A DNA stretch of 64,000 nt, taken from contig NZ_JADMKB010000101.1 of assembly GCF_018780075.1 (NCBI RefSeq), positions 1 through 64,000 of the forward strand, written 5' to 3'. The notes beneath the pieces are model-generated. The model worked only from the letters and a program-made list of their open reading frames with translations, ran no database searches and was not told where the DNA came from. Position numbers and translations under genes: made by a program. This document shows, piece after piece, positions 1 to 8,563 of the stretch; the first letter of the stretch is position 1, and each line of letters begins with the position of its first letter. The stretch comes from Hydrogenophaga sp. (GTDB lineage Bacteria > Pseudomonadota > Gammaproteobacteria > Burkholderiales > Burkholderiaceae_C).

Positions 1-83
1 GTGATGGACACCGCGCCCAGCACCATGATGAAGAGCGCGATCACCCACGCGAAGATGGGGCGCTCGATGAAGAATTTGGCCAT
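1..83 (-). CDS. RND efflux inner-membrane permease (AcrB/MexB-type), N-terminal fragment
   Basis: Only the first 27 codons lie in the window; the gene runs off the left edge. The translated start MAKFFIERPIFAWVIALFIM is the typical opening of HAE1-type RND permeases: a short cytoplasmic helix with the F-I-x-R-P-I-F-A motif, then the first membrane segment. These are inner-membrane proton/drug antiporters of tripartite efflux pumps. The gene lies just downstream of an AcrA-type adaptor on the same strand, the normal adaptor-permease order, so the two probably share the operator-controlled promoter near 1613-1640. Confidence 0.88.
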   Translation of the reverse strand, partial: MAKFFIERPIFAWVIALFIMVLGAVSI

Positions 84-175
84 GTCAGTTTCCGCCGAGC
101 CGCCTCAAGGAGGCTGAAGCCCCCATGGGGGGCAATGAACAAAGTGAACGTGGAGGTTGTGTCATTTGCCGCTCC

Positions 176-1504
176 TTACTTGGCCGCCGCCGGAGCGGGG
201 GCGGCTGCGGGCTTGGCTTCAGCGGCTGGCGGTGCCGCTGCCGCTGGAGCACCCGCGGGTGCGGCGGGCGACGCTGCGGGTGCTGCGCCAGGCTGCGTCC
301 ATGGCACCGCCTTCACCGGCGTGCCGGGCGGCATCATCTGCAGCTTCTGGAAGCCGTCCACCATGACCTGCTCGCCGGCTTTGAGGCCATCCATGACGAC
401 CCACTGGCCGCCCTGCTGGCCGCCGACCTTCACGGTGCGCTTCTCGATCTTGCCGTCCGCCCCCACCACCGACACCGTGTCGCCCTGGGCCGAGCGCGTC
501 ACCGCCTGTTGCGGCAGCGTGATCGCGTCGCCGGCGGTCGCCTGCTCCAGGCGCACGCGCACGTACAGGCCCGGCAACAGCGCGCCGCCGGGGTTGGGCA
601 CCTCGGCGCGCAGCGTCACCTGCCCGGTGGCGGCATCCACCGTCAGATCGGAAAACAGCAGCTTGCCGGGCTTGGCGTACTCGCTGCCGTCGTCCAGCAC
701 CACGCGCACCGCGGCCGCGCCCTTGCCCGCGCCCTTGAGCTGACCGGCTTCCATCGCGCGTTTCAGGCGCATGGCTTCCGTGGCCGACTGGGTGAAATTC
801 ACATACAGCGGGTCCACCTGCTGGATCACGGCCAGCGCCGTGGCTTCGCCCTGCCCCACCAGCGCGCCCTCGGTCACCAGCGCGCGGCCTATGCGGCCCG
901 AGATCGGCGCGGTCACGCTCGCGTAGTTGAGGTTGATGCCGGCCGTGCGCACGGCGGCACGGGCCGCCGCGACGTCGGCTTCGGCGGATTTCTGAGCCGC
1001 CACGGCGCTGGTGAATTCCTGCTGGCTGATGGCGTTTTCGGCCACCAGCGGCTTGTAGCGGTCGGCGACCGCCTTGGTGTTGGCCAGGTTGGCTTCGGCG
1101 CGCGCCAGCGAGGCCTGGGCGCTTTGCAGCGTGGCCTGGTAAGGCGCGGCGTCGATGCGGAACAGCGCCTGACCGGCTTTCACGTCGCTGCCCTCACGGA
1201 ACAGCTGCTGCTGCACGATGCCCGCCGCGCGGGCCCGCACCTGCGCCACGCGAGAGGCCTCCAGGCGGCCAGGCAACTCGGTCTGCAGGCCCACGTCACC
1301 CGGGGTGACCGTGACCACGCCCACTTCCGGTGCCGGCATGCCCCCACCCGGTGCGCCACCACCGGCCGCCGCCGGGGCGTCGGACTGGCCGCAGGCCGCC
1401 AGGGCCGCCACCAGGGGCAGCAGCACCAGGGCCTGGCGCAGGCGCACGGTGGTCGTGGACGGCGCCGTCGGGCGCCGCGAGAGGGATGGAGTGGTTGCGG
1501 GCAT
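176..1504 (-). CDS. RND efflux periplasmic adaptor (AcrA/MexA family lipoprotein)
   Basis: A 442-residue membrane-fusion protein linking the RND permease to an outer-membrane channel. The N-terminus has a hydrophobic segment and the lipobox LAAC with Cys38, so it is probably an inner-membrane lipoprotein. The lipoyl half-motif is split around an alpha-helical hairpin (about residues 95-175, rich in Ala, Gln and Glu), followed by the lipoyl second half (SVTAPISGRIG), a beta-barrel and the membrane-proximal domain. The last ~45 residues are a low-complexity Ala/Pro tail, longer than in E. coli AcrA (397 residues). It is transcribed divergently from the TetR gene and followed by the permease. 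Substrate cannot be read from sequence. Confidence 0.93.
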   Translation of the reverse strand: MPATTPSLSRRPTAPSTTTVRLRQALVLLPLVAALAACGQSDAPAAAGGGAPGGGMPAPEVGVVTVTPGDVGLQTELPGRLEASRVAQVRARAAGIVQQQLFREGSDVKAGQALFRIDAAPYQATLQSAQASLARAEANLANTKAVADRYKPLVAENAISQQEFTSAVAAQKSAEADVAAARAAVRTAGINLNYASVTAPISGRIGRALVTEGALVGQGEATALAVIQQVDPLYVNFTQSATEAMRLKRAMEAGQLKGAGKGAAAVRVVLDDGSEYAKPGKLLFSDLTVDAATGQVTLRAEVPNPGGALLPGLYVRVRLEQATAGDAITLPQQAVTRSAQGDTVSVVGADGKIEKRTVKVGGQQGGQWVVMDGLKAGEQVMVDGFQKLQMMPPGTPVKAVPWTQPGAAPAASPAAPAGAPAAAAPPAAEAKPAAAPAPAAAK

Positions 1505-1612
1505 GAATAACCTCTTGGGCGACAGGTGATGTACGGAAAGACAGAAAATTACAAATCAGGACAGAAATCCAAGCGTGCAAGGCGCGTGCCAAGACCTTCA
1601 AAAGGGACGCAG

Positions 1613-1640
1613 TATACATACACACATGAATGTATGTATA
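1613..1640. promoter_or_regulatory. TtgR/AcrR-type operator between efflux operon and regulator
   Basis: A perfect 10-bp inverted repeat, TATACATACA then TGTATGTATA, separated by 8 bp (CACATGAA). It lies 33 bp before the TetR start codon and about 109 bp before the adaptor start codon. The core CATGAATGTA and the flanking TATATTC closely resemble the published Pseudomonas TtgR operator as I remember it. It is the expected binding site of the adjacent TetR protein, repressing both directions; binding is inferred. Confidence 0.85.
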
Positions 1641-1673
1641 TTCAAGGGGTCTCTTCTTTTGTGAACACACCAC

Positions 1674-2333
1674 ATGGTCCGCCGCACCAAGGCCGATGCC
1701 GAAGCCACCCGCCACTCGCTCCTGGACGCAGCCGAACAGCTGTTTCAGGCGCGTGGCGTTTCGCGCACGTCCCTCAACGATATCGCCAACGCCGCCGGCA
1801 CCACGCGCGGCGCCATCTACTGGCACTTCAAGGACAAGGCCGACCTGTTCAACGCGATGATGGAGCGCGTCACCCTGCCGCTGGAGGAGAGCATGGCCCG
1901 TGCCGGCGCCAACGCCCGCACAGCCGACGATCCGCTGCACAATCTGCGCGATGCGCTGAAAGAAGCGCTGCACAAGACCGCCACCGACGAACAGACGCGC
2001 CGCGTGTTCGAGATCGCGACGCACCAGGTCGAATACAACGACGAAATGCACGCAGTGCGCGAGCGCCATCTGCAGGTTCGCAACGACTGCGTGAAGCAGA
2101 CGGCGCAGGCGCTGCAGGCGGCGGCACACAAACAAGACCTGAAGCTCGCCATGCCCTTCTCGTCTGCCGCGCTGGGCATGTACGTCATCGCTGACGGGAT
2201 GATCCAGAACTGGTTGCTCGAGCCCGGCGCCTTCGACCTGCAGAAAGCGGGCCGGCAAACCCTCGATGCCTACCTGAGAGGGCTTGGTTTCACACTGACG
2301 CCCACCAGCCTGCCACCCAAGAAAGCCGCCTGA
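1674..2333 (+). CDS. TetR-family repressor of the efflux operon (AcrR/TtgR-like)
   Basis: A 219-residue one-domain regulator. Residues about 10-57 form the TetR helix-turn-helix, with the core TSLNDIANAAGTTRGAIYWH and the following FKDKADLF turn, almost identical to the AcrR/TtgR subfamily. The remaining helices form the ligand-binding and dimerisation domain (PF08361-like). The ATG at 1674 puts the protein start at the usual distance before the HTH. Divergence from the adaptor and the palindrome at 1613-1640 indicate autoregulation plus repression of the pump, relieved by pump substrates. Confidence 0.92.
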   Translation: MVRRTKADAEATRHSLLDAAEQLFQARGVSRTSLNDIANAAGTTRGAIYWHFKDKADLFNAMMERVTLPLEESMARAGANARTADDPLHNLRDALKEALHKTATDEQTRRVFEIATHQVEYNDEMHAVRERHLQVRNDCVKQTAQALQAAAHKQDLKLAMPFSSAALGMYVIADGMIQNWLLEPGAFDLQKAGRQTLDAYLRGLGFTLTPTSLPPKKAA

Positions 2334-2359
2334 GGTCCCGGGCCCGTTTCTTCGGGGAT

Positions 2360-2701
2360 TCAGTCTGGTGATCGCTCGGGCACCGCATCGGGAGGCACCG
2401 GTGCCTTCGAAGGCAGCTTCAAATGCAGCGCCGCCTGGGCCATCAGGTTCGCCGCCACCGGCGCGGTCACAAACACAAACAGCGTGATCAGCAGCTCGGC
2501 GATGCCCGGGCGGCCCTGCGCGGCAGCCACCAGCATCGACGCGATCAGCATCCCGCCCACGCCCAGTGTGGACGCCTTGGTCGGAGCGTGCAGGCGCATG
2601 TAGAAGTCGGGCAGGCGCACCAGGCCGATGGCGCCCACGAGCAGGAAGAAGGCCGCGATCACGATCACGGCGGCGGCGGTCCATTCGATGAAGGGGTTCA
2701 T
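2360..2701 (-). CDS. mnhG: Mrp-type cation/H+ antiporter subunit G
   Basis: 113 residues, three predicted membrane helices. The motif LVRLPDFYMRLHAPTKASTLG is diagnostic of MnhG/MrpG/PhaG (PF03334). It is the last gene of the antiporter operon, 19 nt after subunit F. I chose the ATG at 2701 over an upstream in-frame start at 2776, because that longer form would overlap the end of mnhF and add residues not typical of the family. The polar C-terminus is proline-rich. Confidence 0.93.
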   Translation of the reverse strand: MNPFIEWTAAAVIVIAAFFLLVGAIGLVRLPDFYMRLHAPTKASTLGVGGMLIASMLVAAAQGRPGIAELLITLFVFVTAPVAANLMAQAALHLKLPSKAPVPPDAVPERSPD

Positions 2702-2720
2702 GTTCAGACTTTCTTGCCGT

Positions 2721-2996
2721 TCATTCCACCACGTCGCCACGGCTGAGGTAACGCGCCAGCCCCACGGTCGAGGCAAAACCGAGCATCGCCACCAGCAGCG
2801 CCCCTTCGAACAGCAGCGCCGTGTTCCAGCGGATGCCCAGCAACACGATCAGCGCCACCGCGTTCATGTAGAGCGTGTCCAGCGCGAGCACGCGGTCGGT
2901 GGCGCTCGGTCCGCGCAGCAGCCGCACCGCGCACAGCAGCACGGCCAGCGTGATCGCCACGATGCCGATGTTCAAGGCCATGTCGAGCACATTCAT
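2721..2996 (-). CDS. mnhF: Mrp-type cation/H+ antiporter subunit F
   Basis: 91 residues with three hydrophobic segments and the family signature LLRGPSATDRVLALDTLYMN (PF04066). It belongs to the multi-subunit Na+ or K+/H+ antiporter, in which F contributes to assembly and to the transport complex. The start codon overlaps the stop of subunit E by 4 nt (ATGA), implying translational coupling. Confidence 0.94.
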   Translation of the reverse strand: MNVLDMALNIGIVAITLAVLLCAVRLLRGPSATDRVLALDTLYMNAVALIVLLGIRWNTALLFEGALLVAMLGFASTVGLARYLSRGDVVE

Positions 2997-3544
2997 GTCG
3001 GGCTCCCCGGTTCGATGTGGAAGGCCCGCAACAGCGGCGCCTCGTAGCGGTTTTTCATGTCAGCGGCCATCGCGGCCACATCGTCGCAGTTGAGGGCGTG
3101 CACCAGGATCACACGCTGCGCCTCGTCGATCACCGCCGACACGGTGCCGGGCGTGGTCGTGATGATGCTGGCGAACAAGGCATTGACGCGGGGGTGGTCG
3201 CTGGCCAGCGGCACCGCGATCCAGGCCGGCCGCATCCGGTCCATCGGCCCGAGCACCAGCCTGGCCACCACGAGGTTCGAAACCACGATGTCCCACAGCA
3301 CCACGCCCACGAGGCGCAACACCGTCGGCCAATGCACGACGCTGGCTTGTGACAGAAACGGATTCAGCAGGCGCGGCACGACCAGCCCGATCAGCAGGGC
3401 CGACAGCAGGTGCACCGGCTCCAGGCTGTGCGACAGCGCGAGCCAGCTCGACGCCAGCAGCACCGAGAGCACCGGGTGGGCGAACCAGCCGGTGGCGGGA
3501 TGGCGCTTGCCGATGGAACGGGCAACGGGTGAATCCGGTTTCAT
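2993..3544 (-). CDS. mnhE: Mrp-type cation/H+ antiporter subunit E
   Basis: 183 residues (PF01899). Two or three membrane segments near the N-terminus are followed by a soluble domain with the family pattern ITTTPGTVSAVIDE and ILVHALNCDD. The N-terminal ~25 residues are polar and basic, slightly longer than usual for the family. It overlaps the end of subunit D by 4 nt and the start of subunit F by 4 nt, fixing its place in the A-B, C, D, E, F, G order. Confidence 0.94.
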   Translation of the reverse strand: MKPDSPVARSIGKRHPATGWFAHPVLSVLLASSWLALSHSLEPVHLLSALLIGLVVPRLLNPFLSQASVVHWPTVLRLVGVVLWDIVVSNLVVARLVLGPMDRMRPAWIAVPLASDHPRVNALFASIITTTPGTVSAVIDEAQRVILVHALNCDDVAAMAADMKNRYEAPLLRAFHIEPGSPT

Positions 3545-5214
3545 GGCAGGGCCTTCGTGGGTGCTGGAACCACCAGGGGTGGGCTCGGCGAGGCGTTTCT
3601 TGAGCCGTCGTAGGGCCGGACCGTGTTCGCGCGCACGCCGCCCTGCGAACCGAGCACGGCCTCGGCGTAGGCGGCGGTGTCGGCCAGCTGCAAGGCGGTG
3701 GCGTCGGTGTAGCGCTTGACCGGCGAGGCCAGCACCGCCAGCGCCACCGTGACCGCCATGAAGGCCCAGGCCGCCGAGAGCAGCTTGACACTGGAGCCCG
3801 ATGTCGAGGCCACGCCGCCCGCTTCAGGCTGAACGTGCCAGAACACGATCACCCCCGCACGCGCCAGCCCCACGATGGTGAAAAAACCCACCAGCAGCAC
3901 CACCCCCCAGACCCAGGCCTGCGCGGCCAGGCCCGAGGCGCTCTGCAGGATCATCAGCTTGCCCAGAAAGCCGGGCAGCGGCGGCAACCCCGAGGCCGAC
4001 GCGGCGCCGAACAGCATCATCATGCCCAGCAGCACCGGCTCGCGCATCGCCACCGCCGGACGCAGCCTGTCGCCCGCCTCTCCGCGCTGGGCGGCCATCA
4101 GCTCCACCAGCAGGAACAGGCCCGCGATCACGACGGTGCTGTGCAGCGTGTAGTACAGCGCGGCCGACAGTGTCTCGGGGGTGAACAGGCCCACGCCGGC
4201 CAGGATGGTGCCGACCGACGACACCGTGAGGTAGGCCACCATGCGACCCATGGAGCGCGCCGCCAATGCCCCCAGCGCGCCCAGCACGCTGGTGCCCAGC
4301 GCCAGCGGCAGCAGCCAGGCCTGTGCCGCCAGGCTGGCCTCGCCCGCCTCGACACCGAAGATGCCCCAGTGCGTGCGGATGATGCTGTACACGCCGACCT
4401 TGGTCATGATGGCGAACAGCGCCGCCACCGGCGCGCTGGCCGAGGCGTAGGTGCCCGGTAGCCAGAAATACAGCGGCACCAGCCCGGCCTTCAGGCCGAA
4501 CACCACCAGCAGCACCAGCGCGGCCGCGCGCGCGATCAGCGCCGATTCGCCGGTGAGCTGGGCCACGCGCAGGGCCAGGTCGGCCATGTTCAGCGTGCCG
4601 GTCACGGCGTAGAGCATCGCCAGCCCGATCAGGAACAGGCCCGACCCGGCAAGGTTCAGCACCACGTAGTGCATCCCCATGCGCAGGCGTTCGCGGCCCA
4701 GCCCGTGCAGCAGCAGCACATAGGACGCGATCAGCAGCACCTCGAAGAACACGAACAGGTTGAACAGGTCACCGGTCAGGAAGGCACCGCTCAGGCCCAT
4801 CAGCTGGAAGTGGAAGATGGCGTGGAAGTGGCGCCCGCGCAGGTCCCAGCCGCCGGTGGCGTACCAGAGCACGGGCGCAGCCACCAGGTAGGTCAGCAAC
4901 ACCATCAGGGCCGAGAGTCGATCGAGCACCAGCACGATGCCGAACGGCGCCGACCACTCCCCCAGCGGGTACACCAGCAGCTCGCCGCCGGCCGCGCGCC
5001 ACACCAGACCGGCCGCCATCGCCGCGCCGAGCACCACCGACGCCAGGCTCAGCCGGCGACGCCAGCGCACCCGGGCGCTGTCGTGCCCGCCACCCTGTTC
5101 CGCCATGCCACCCAAATCGCCCAGCAGAAGCAGGCCCATCGCGGTGAACGAGGGCAGCAGCACCGAGAGCACCGGCGCGTGCTGCAGCCAGAAAGCCAGG
5201 ACCGCCTCCATCAT
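3541..5214 (-). CDS. mnhD: Mrp-type cation/H+ antiporter subunit D
   Basis: 557 residues with about 14 membrane helices, a homologue of the proton-pumping antiporter-like subunits of complex I (PF00361). The central region has the conserved Lys/His-containing transmembrane pattern (FGLKAGLVPLYFWLPGTYAS), with the lysine expected for proton translocation. Two ATGs in succession (MM) begin the gene; the first overlaps the mnhC stop by 4 nt. It probably forms the membrane arm of the antiporter together with the large A subunit. Confidence 0.94.
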   Translation of the reverse strand: MMEAVLAFWLQHAPVLSVLLPSFTAMGLLLLGDLGGMAEQGGGHDSARVRWRRRLSLASVVLGAAMAAGLVWRAAGGELLVYPLGEWSAPFGIVLVLDRLSALMVLLTYLVAAPVLWYATGGWDLRGRHFHAIFHFQLMGLSGAFLTGDLFNLFVFFEVLLIASYVLLLHGLGRERLRMGMHYVVLNLAGSGLFLIGLAMLYAVTGTLNMADLALRVAQLTGESALIARAAALVLLVVFGLKAGLVPLYFWLPGTYASASAPVAALFAIMTKVGVYSIIRTHWGIFGVEAGEASLAAQAWLLPLALGTSVLGALGALAARSMGRMVAYLTVSSVGTILAGVGLFTPETLSAALYYTLHSTVVIAGLFLLVELMAAQRGEAGDRLRPAVAMREPVLLGMMMLFGAASASGLPPLPGFLGKLMILQSASGLAAQAWVWGVVLLVGFFTIVGLARAGVIVFWHVQPEAGGVASTSGSSVKLLSAAWAFMAVTVALAVLASPVKRYTDATALQLADTAAYAEAVLGSQGGVRANTVRPYDGSRNASPSPPLVVPAPTKALP

Positions 5215-5600
5215 GGCTGGCGTTCCCCGTGGTGGTTGGCTTCGGCCGCGGGCGGGTGGCCCGCGGCGTGTGCGGGCTCGCGGCCGTCCACGTGGTCGCT
5301 GTCACTTTCATGGCGGTTGCGCAGCGCCAGTTCGATCACGAAACCGGTGGTCGCAAAGCCGATCACGATGGCCGTGAGCACCAGCGCCTGCGGCAGCGGA
5401 TCGGCCACCGGCCCGTCACCCACCAGGATGGGCTGGGCGTTGGACCACAGGCGCCCCATCACGAAGATGAACACATTGACGGCGTAGCCGAACAAGGACA
5501 AGCCCAGCACCACCGGAAAACTGCGCCCGCGCAGCATCAGGTAGATGCCGCAGGCGGTGACGAAGCCGATGCCGGTCGCCAGCAAGAATTCCATGCTCAT
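5211..5600 (-). CDS. mnhC: Mrp-type cation/H+ antiporter subunit C
   Basis: 129 residues, NuoK/MnhC family (PF00420), three helices with GIYLMLRGRSFPVVLGLSLF and the conserved DPLPQALVLTAIVIGFATT segment. The start ATG shares one base with the stop of the fused A/B gene (TGATG), so it is probably coupled. A second in-frame ATG lies two codons later. The C-terminus is a His/Glu/Asp-rich tail of about 30 residues extending past the usual family end; its role is unknown. Confidence 0.93.
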   Translation of the reverse strand: MSMEFLLATGIGFVTACGIYLMLRGRSFPVVLGLSLFGYAVNVFIFVMGRLWSNAQPILVGDGPVADPLPQALVLTAIVIGFATTGFVIELALRNRHESDSDHVDGREPAHAAGHPPAAEANHHGERQP

Positions 5601-8473
5601 CAGGGTGGGCCTCCGGCCGACTGGGATGGGGTCGAGGTGCGGTCCCGGCTCACCGAGCCCAGCACCGAGATGGTCAGCAGCGTCGCCCCCACCACCGTGA
5701 GGTACACACCGAGGTCGAACAGAGCGGCCGAGGCCAGCGGCAGCTCGCCCAGCAGCGGCATGTGCGGGTGCCCATGGGCGCTGGTCATGAAGGGCCGACC
5801 CCAGACAAAGGCGCCCGCGCCGGTCAGCCCGGCGATCGACAGCCCGGCACCGATGCAGCGCACGAAGCGGCGGCCGCTCTGCGCGCGCAGCATCGCCTCC
5901 GCCTTCGCCTGGCCCAGCGCCATGAACTGCAGCACCAGCGCCACCGCCGTGATCAGCCCGGCGATGAAGCCACCGCCGGGCAGGTTGTGGCCGCGCATGA
6001 AGATGTACAGCGCAAACACCAACGCCAGCGGCAACACCACCGTGGCGGCCACGCGCAACATCAGCGGCAGGGCGGCGAAGGTCCAGGCCAGGCCTTGCGG
6101 GTCGGTCAGTGGGCGGCGGCTGCGCATGCCGTCCATGAGGGCCAGCACACCGATGGCGGCGATGCCCAGCACGGTGATCTCGCCAAACGTGTCGTAGCCG
6201 CGGAAGTCCACCAGGATCACGTTGACCACGTTGGTGCCCCCGCCCACCGGCAGCGATTTCTCCAGGAAGTACCAGGAGATGGAATCGTGGTCGCGCGTGA
6301 GCAGCACCCAGGCCACCCAGGCCATGCCCGCCCCGCCGGCCAGCGCCAGCACACCGTCGCGCGCGCGGCGCAGCGCCGACGATTCGCGCGGCGAGTGCTG
6401 CGGCAACAAAGCCAGCCCCATCAGCAGCAGCACGGTGGACACCACCTCCACCGACAGCTGCGTCAGCGCCAGGTCGGGCGCCGACAGGCTCACGAAGGTG
6501 AGCGAGGTCACCAGCCCCACCACACCGACGAGCACCACGGCCTGGAACCGTTGGTGGTGCGTGAGCGCAATGGCCACGCAGGCCGCGAGCAGCAGCAGCC
6601 AGACCGCGATGGCCAGCGGCGAGGCGGGCAGCAGCTCGCGCGTCCCCGCACCGATGCCCTGCCCCGCCAGCTGCGTCGCCGCCGCCGCCACCGCGGCCCC
6701 GATGAGCCAGACCAGGTAGCGCTGCAGCGAGCCGGTCTCCAGGCGGTCGGAGACACGGCCAGCGAGCCCGAACAGGCCGTCGATCACCGCATCGAAAATC
6801 TGGCGCCCGGTGGCCAGGCCGAACCAGGCCTCGGACTGAATGCGGTGCAGGCGCTGGCCGCGCGCCAGCCAGAGGTACAGCCCGACGCCCGCGGCCAGCG
6901 CGATCGCGCTCATGAGCAGCGGCAGGTTGAAGCCGTGCCAGATGGCCAGGTGGTATTCGGGCAGCGGCTGGCCCACCATCGCCGTGGCCGCGACGTGCAC
7001 CAGCGGCCCGAAGGTGATGGCCGGCAGCAGGCCGACCCCGATGCACATGGTCACCAGCAACATGGCAGGCAGCTTCATGCCCAGCGGTGGTTCATGGGGA
7101 TGCGGGTTGGGCACATCGCCCAGTTCGCCGTTGAAATACGTGTCATGCACGAAGCGCAGCGAGTAGGCCACGCTGAACACGCCCGCCAGCGTCACCAGCG
7201 CGGGCACCACCCAGGCCCACACGCCCGCCGTGCCGACCACCGCCTCGGTGAAAAACATCTCTTTGGACAGGAAGCCGTTGGTCAGCGGAACACCGGCCAT
7301 CGACGCGGCCGCCACCATGGACAGCGTGGCCGTCCAGGGCATCAGCTTGTACAGGCCCCCGAGCTGGCGCATGTCGCGCGAATGCGTCTCGTGGTCCACG
7401 ATGCCCGCGATCATGAACAGCGAGGCCTTGAAGGTCGCGTGGTTGAGCACGTGGAACACCGCGGCCACGGCGGCCAGCGGCGAGCCCAGCCCGATCAGGA
7501 ACACGATCAGGCCCAGGTGGCTCACGGTCGAGTACGCGAGCAGGCCCTTGAGGTCGTGCTTGAAGAGCGCGATGAAGGCCGCGAACAGCACCGTGATCAG
7601 GCCCGCGCCGGTGACGATCACCTCGAACCAGCCCGTGCCCGCGAGCACCGGGTGCATGCGCATGAGCAGGAACACGCCCGCCTTCACCATGGTGGCCGAG
7701 TGCAGGTAGGCCGAGACCGGCGTGGGCGCGGCCATGGCGTCGGGCAGCCAGAAGTGGAACGGGAACTGCGCGCTCTTGGTGAAGGCGCCGAGCAGGATCA
7801 GCAGCAACGCGGGAACGAACAGCGGATCGGCCTGGATCAGGGCCACCCGGCCCACCATCTCGCTCAACTCGTGGGTGCCCGCGATCTGCCCCAGCAGCAA
7901 AAAGCCGCCGAGCATGGCCAGACCACCACCACCAGTGACGGCCAGCGCCTGGCGGGCGCCGGCGCGCGCATCGGCGCGGTGGCTCCAGAAGCCGATCAAC
8001 AGGAACGACGAGATGCTGGTCAGCTCCCAGAACACCACGAGCAGCAGCAGGTTGTCCGACAGCGCCACGCCCAGCATCGCCGCCATGAACAGCATCATCT
8101 CGCTGTAGAACTTGCCGGGCGAGTCCTTGGGGCTCAGGTAGAAGTGTGCGTAGAGCACGATGAGCAGGCCGATGAACAGGATCAGGCCCGCAAAGAGCAG
8201 CGACAGGCCGTCGAGCCGGAACGTGAGGTTCAGCCCGATCTCCGGCACCCAGGCCCAGGCATTGCGCACCGTCTCGCCCGCCATCACCCCCGGCGCCTGG
8301 CTCAGCAGCAAGCCCAGACTGGTGGCCGTGACCGCACCAGCGACCAGCGCCGTCGCCAGACGGGACCGGGGTCCGAGCCAGAAGGTGGCGGCGGTGCCCG
8401 CGAGCAGCGGGAGCAAGACGATCAGCAGGAGCACGTCAAGGGTTCCTTGTGTCAAGGTCGATCCATGGACCAA
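5600..8473 (-). CDS. mnhA: Mrp-type cation/H+ antiporter fused subunits A and B (PhaAB type)
   Basis: 957 residues, the largest antiporter subunit. About residues 1-770 are the NuoL-like MnhA part, with the proton-channel motif TKSAQFPFHFWLPDAMAAPT and the NuoJ-like C-terminal helices. Residues ~800-950 match MnhB, with GHNLPGGGFIAGLITAVAL and LFDLGVYLTVVGATLLTI. Fusion of A and B and the order AB, C, D, E, F, G are the layout of group 2 (Pha-type) Mrp systems. The complex exchanges Na+ or K+ for H+ at the inner membrane, supporting pH and salt homeostasis; ion preference cannot be told from sequence. Confidence 0.94.
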   Translation of the reverse strand: MVHGSTLTQGTLDVLLLIVLLPLLAGTAATFWLGPRSRLATALVAGAVTATSLGLLLSQAPGVMAGETVRNAWAWVPEIGLNLTFRLDGLSLLFAGLILFIGLLIVLYAHFYLSPKDSPGKFYSEMMLFMAAMLGVALSDNLLLLVVFWELTSISSFLLIGFWSHRADARAGARQALAVTGGGGLAMLGGFLLLGQIAGTHELSEMVGRVALIQADPLFVPALLLILLGAFTKSAQFPFHFWLPDAMAAPTPVSAYLHSATMVKAGVFLLMRMHPVLAGTGWFEVIVTGAGLITVLFAAFIALFKHDLKGLLAYSTVSHLGLIVFLIGLGSPLAAVAAVFHVLNHATFKASLFMIAGIVDHETHSRDMRQLGGLYKLMPWTATLSMVAAASMAGVPLTNGFLSKEMFFTEAVVGTAGVWAWVVPALVTLAGVFSVAYSLRFVHDTYFNGELGDVPNPHPHEPPLGMKLPAMLLVTMCIGVGLLPAITFGPLVHVAATAMVGQPLPEYHLAIWHGFNLPLLMSAIALAAGVGLYLWLARGQRLHRIQSEAWFGLATGRQIFDAVIDGLFGLAGRVSDRLETGSLQRYLVWLIGAAVAAAATQLAGQGIGAGTRELLPASPLAIAVWLLLLAACVAIALTHHQRFQAVVLVGVVGLVTSLTFVSLSAPDLALTQLSVEVVSTVLLLMGLALLPQHSPRESSALRRARDGVLALAGGAGMAWVAWVLLTRDHDSISWYFLEKSLPVGGGTNVVNVILVDFRGYDTFGEITVLGIAAIGVLALMDGMRSRRPLTDPQGLAWTFAALPLMLRVAATVVLPLALVFALYIFMRGHNLPGGGFIAGLITAVALVLQFMALGQAKAEAMLRAQSGRRFVRCIGAGLSIAGLTGAGAFVWGRPFMTSAHGHPHMPLLGELPLASAALFDLGVYLTVVGATLLTISVLGSVSRDRTSTPSQSAGGPP

Positions 8474-8563
8474 CCGGCGTTCAAAGAACGATCACGACCG
8501 CTGTGGCCGAGTTCCCGTGGCGGCGTCAAAGCACACGACCAATGCGCGTGGCACGCCAGTGAG

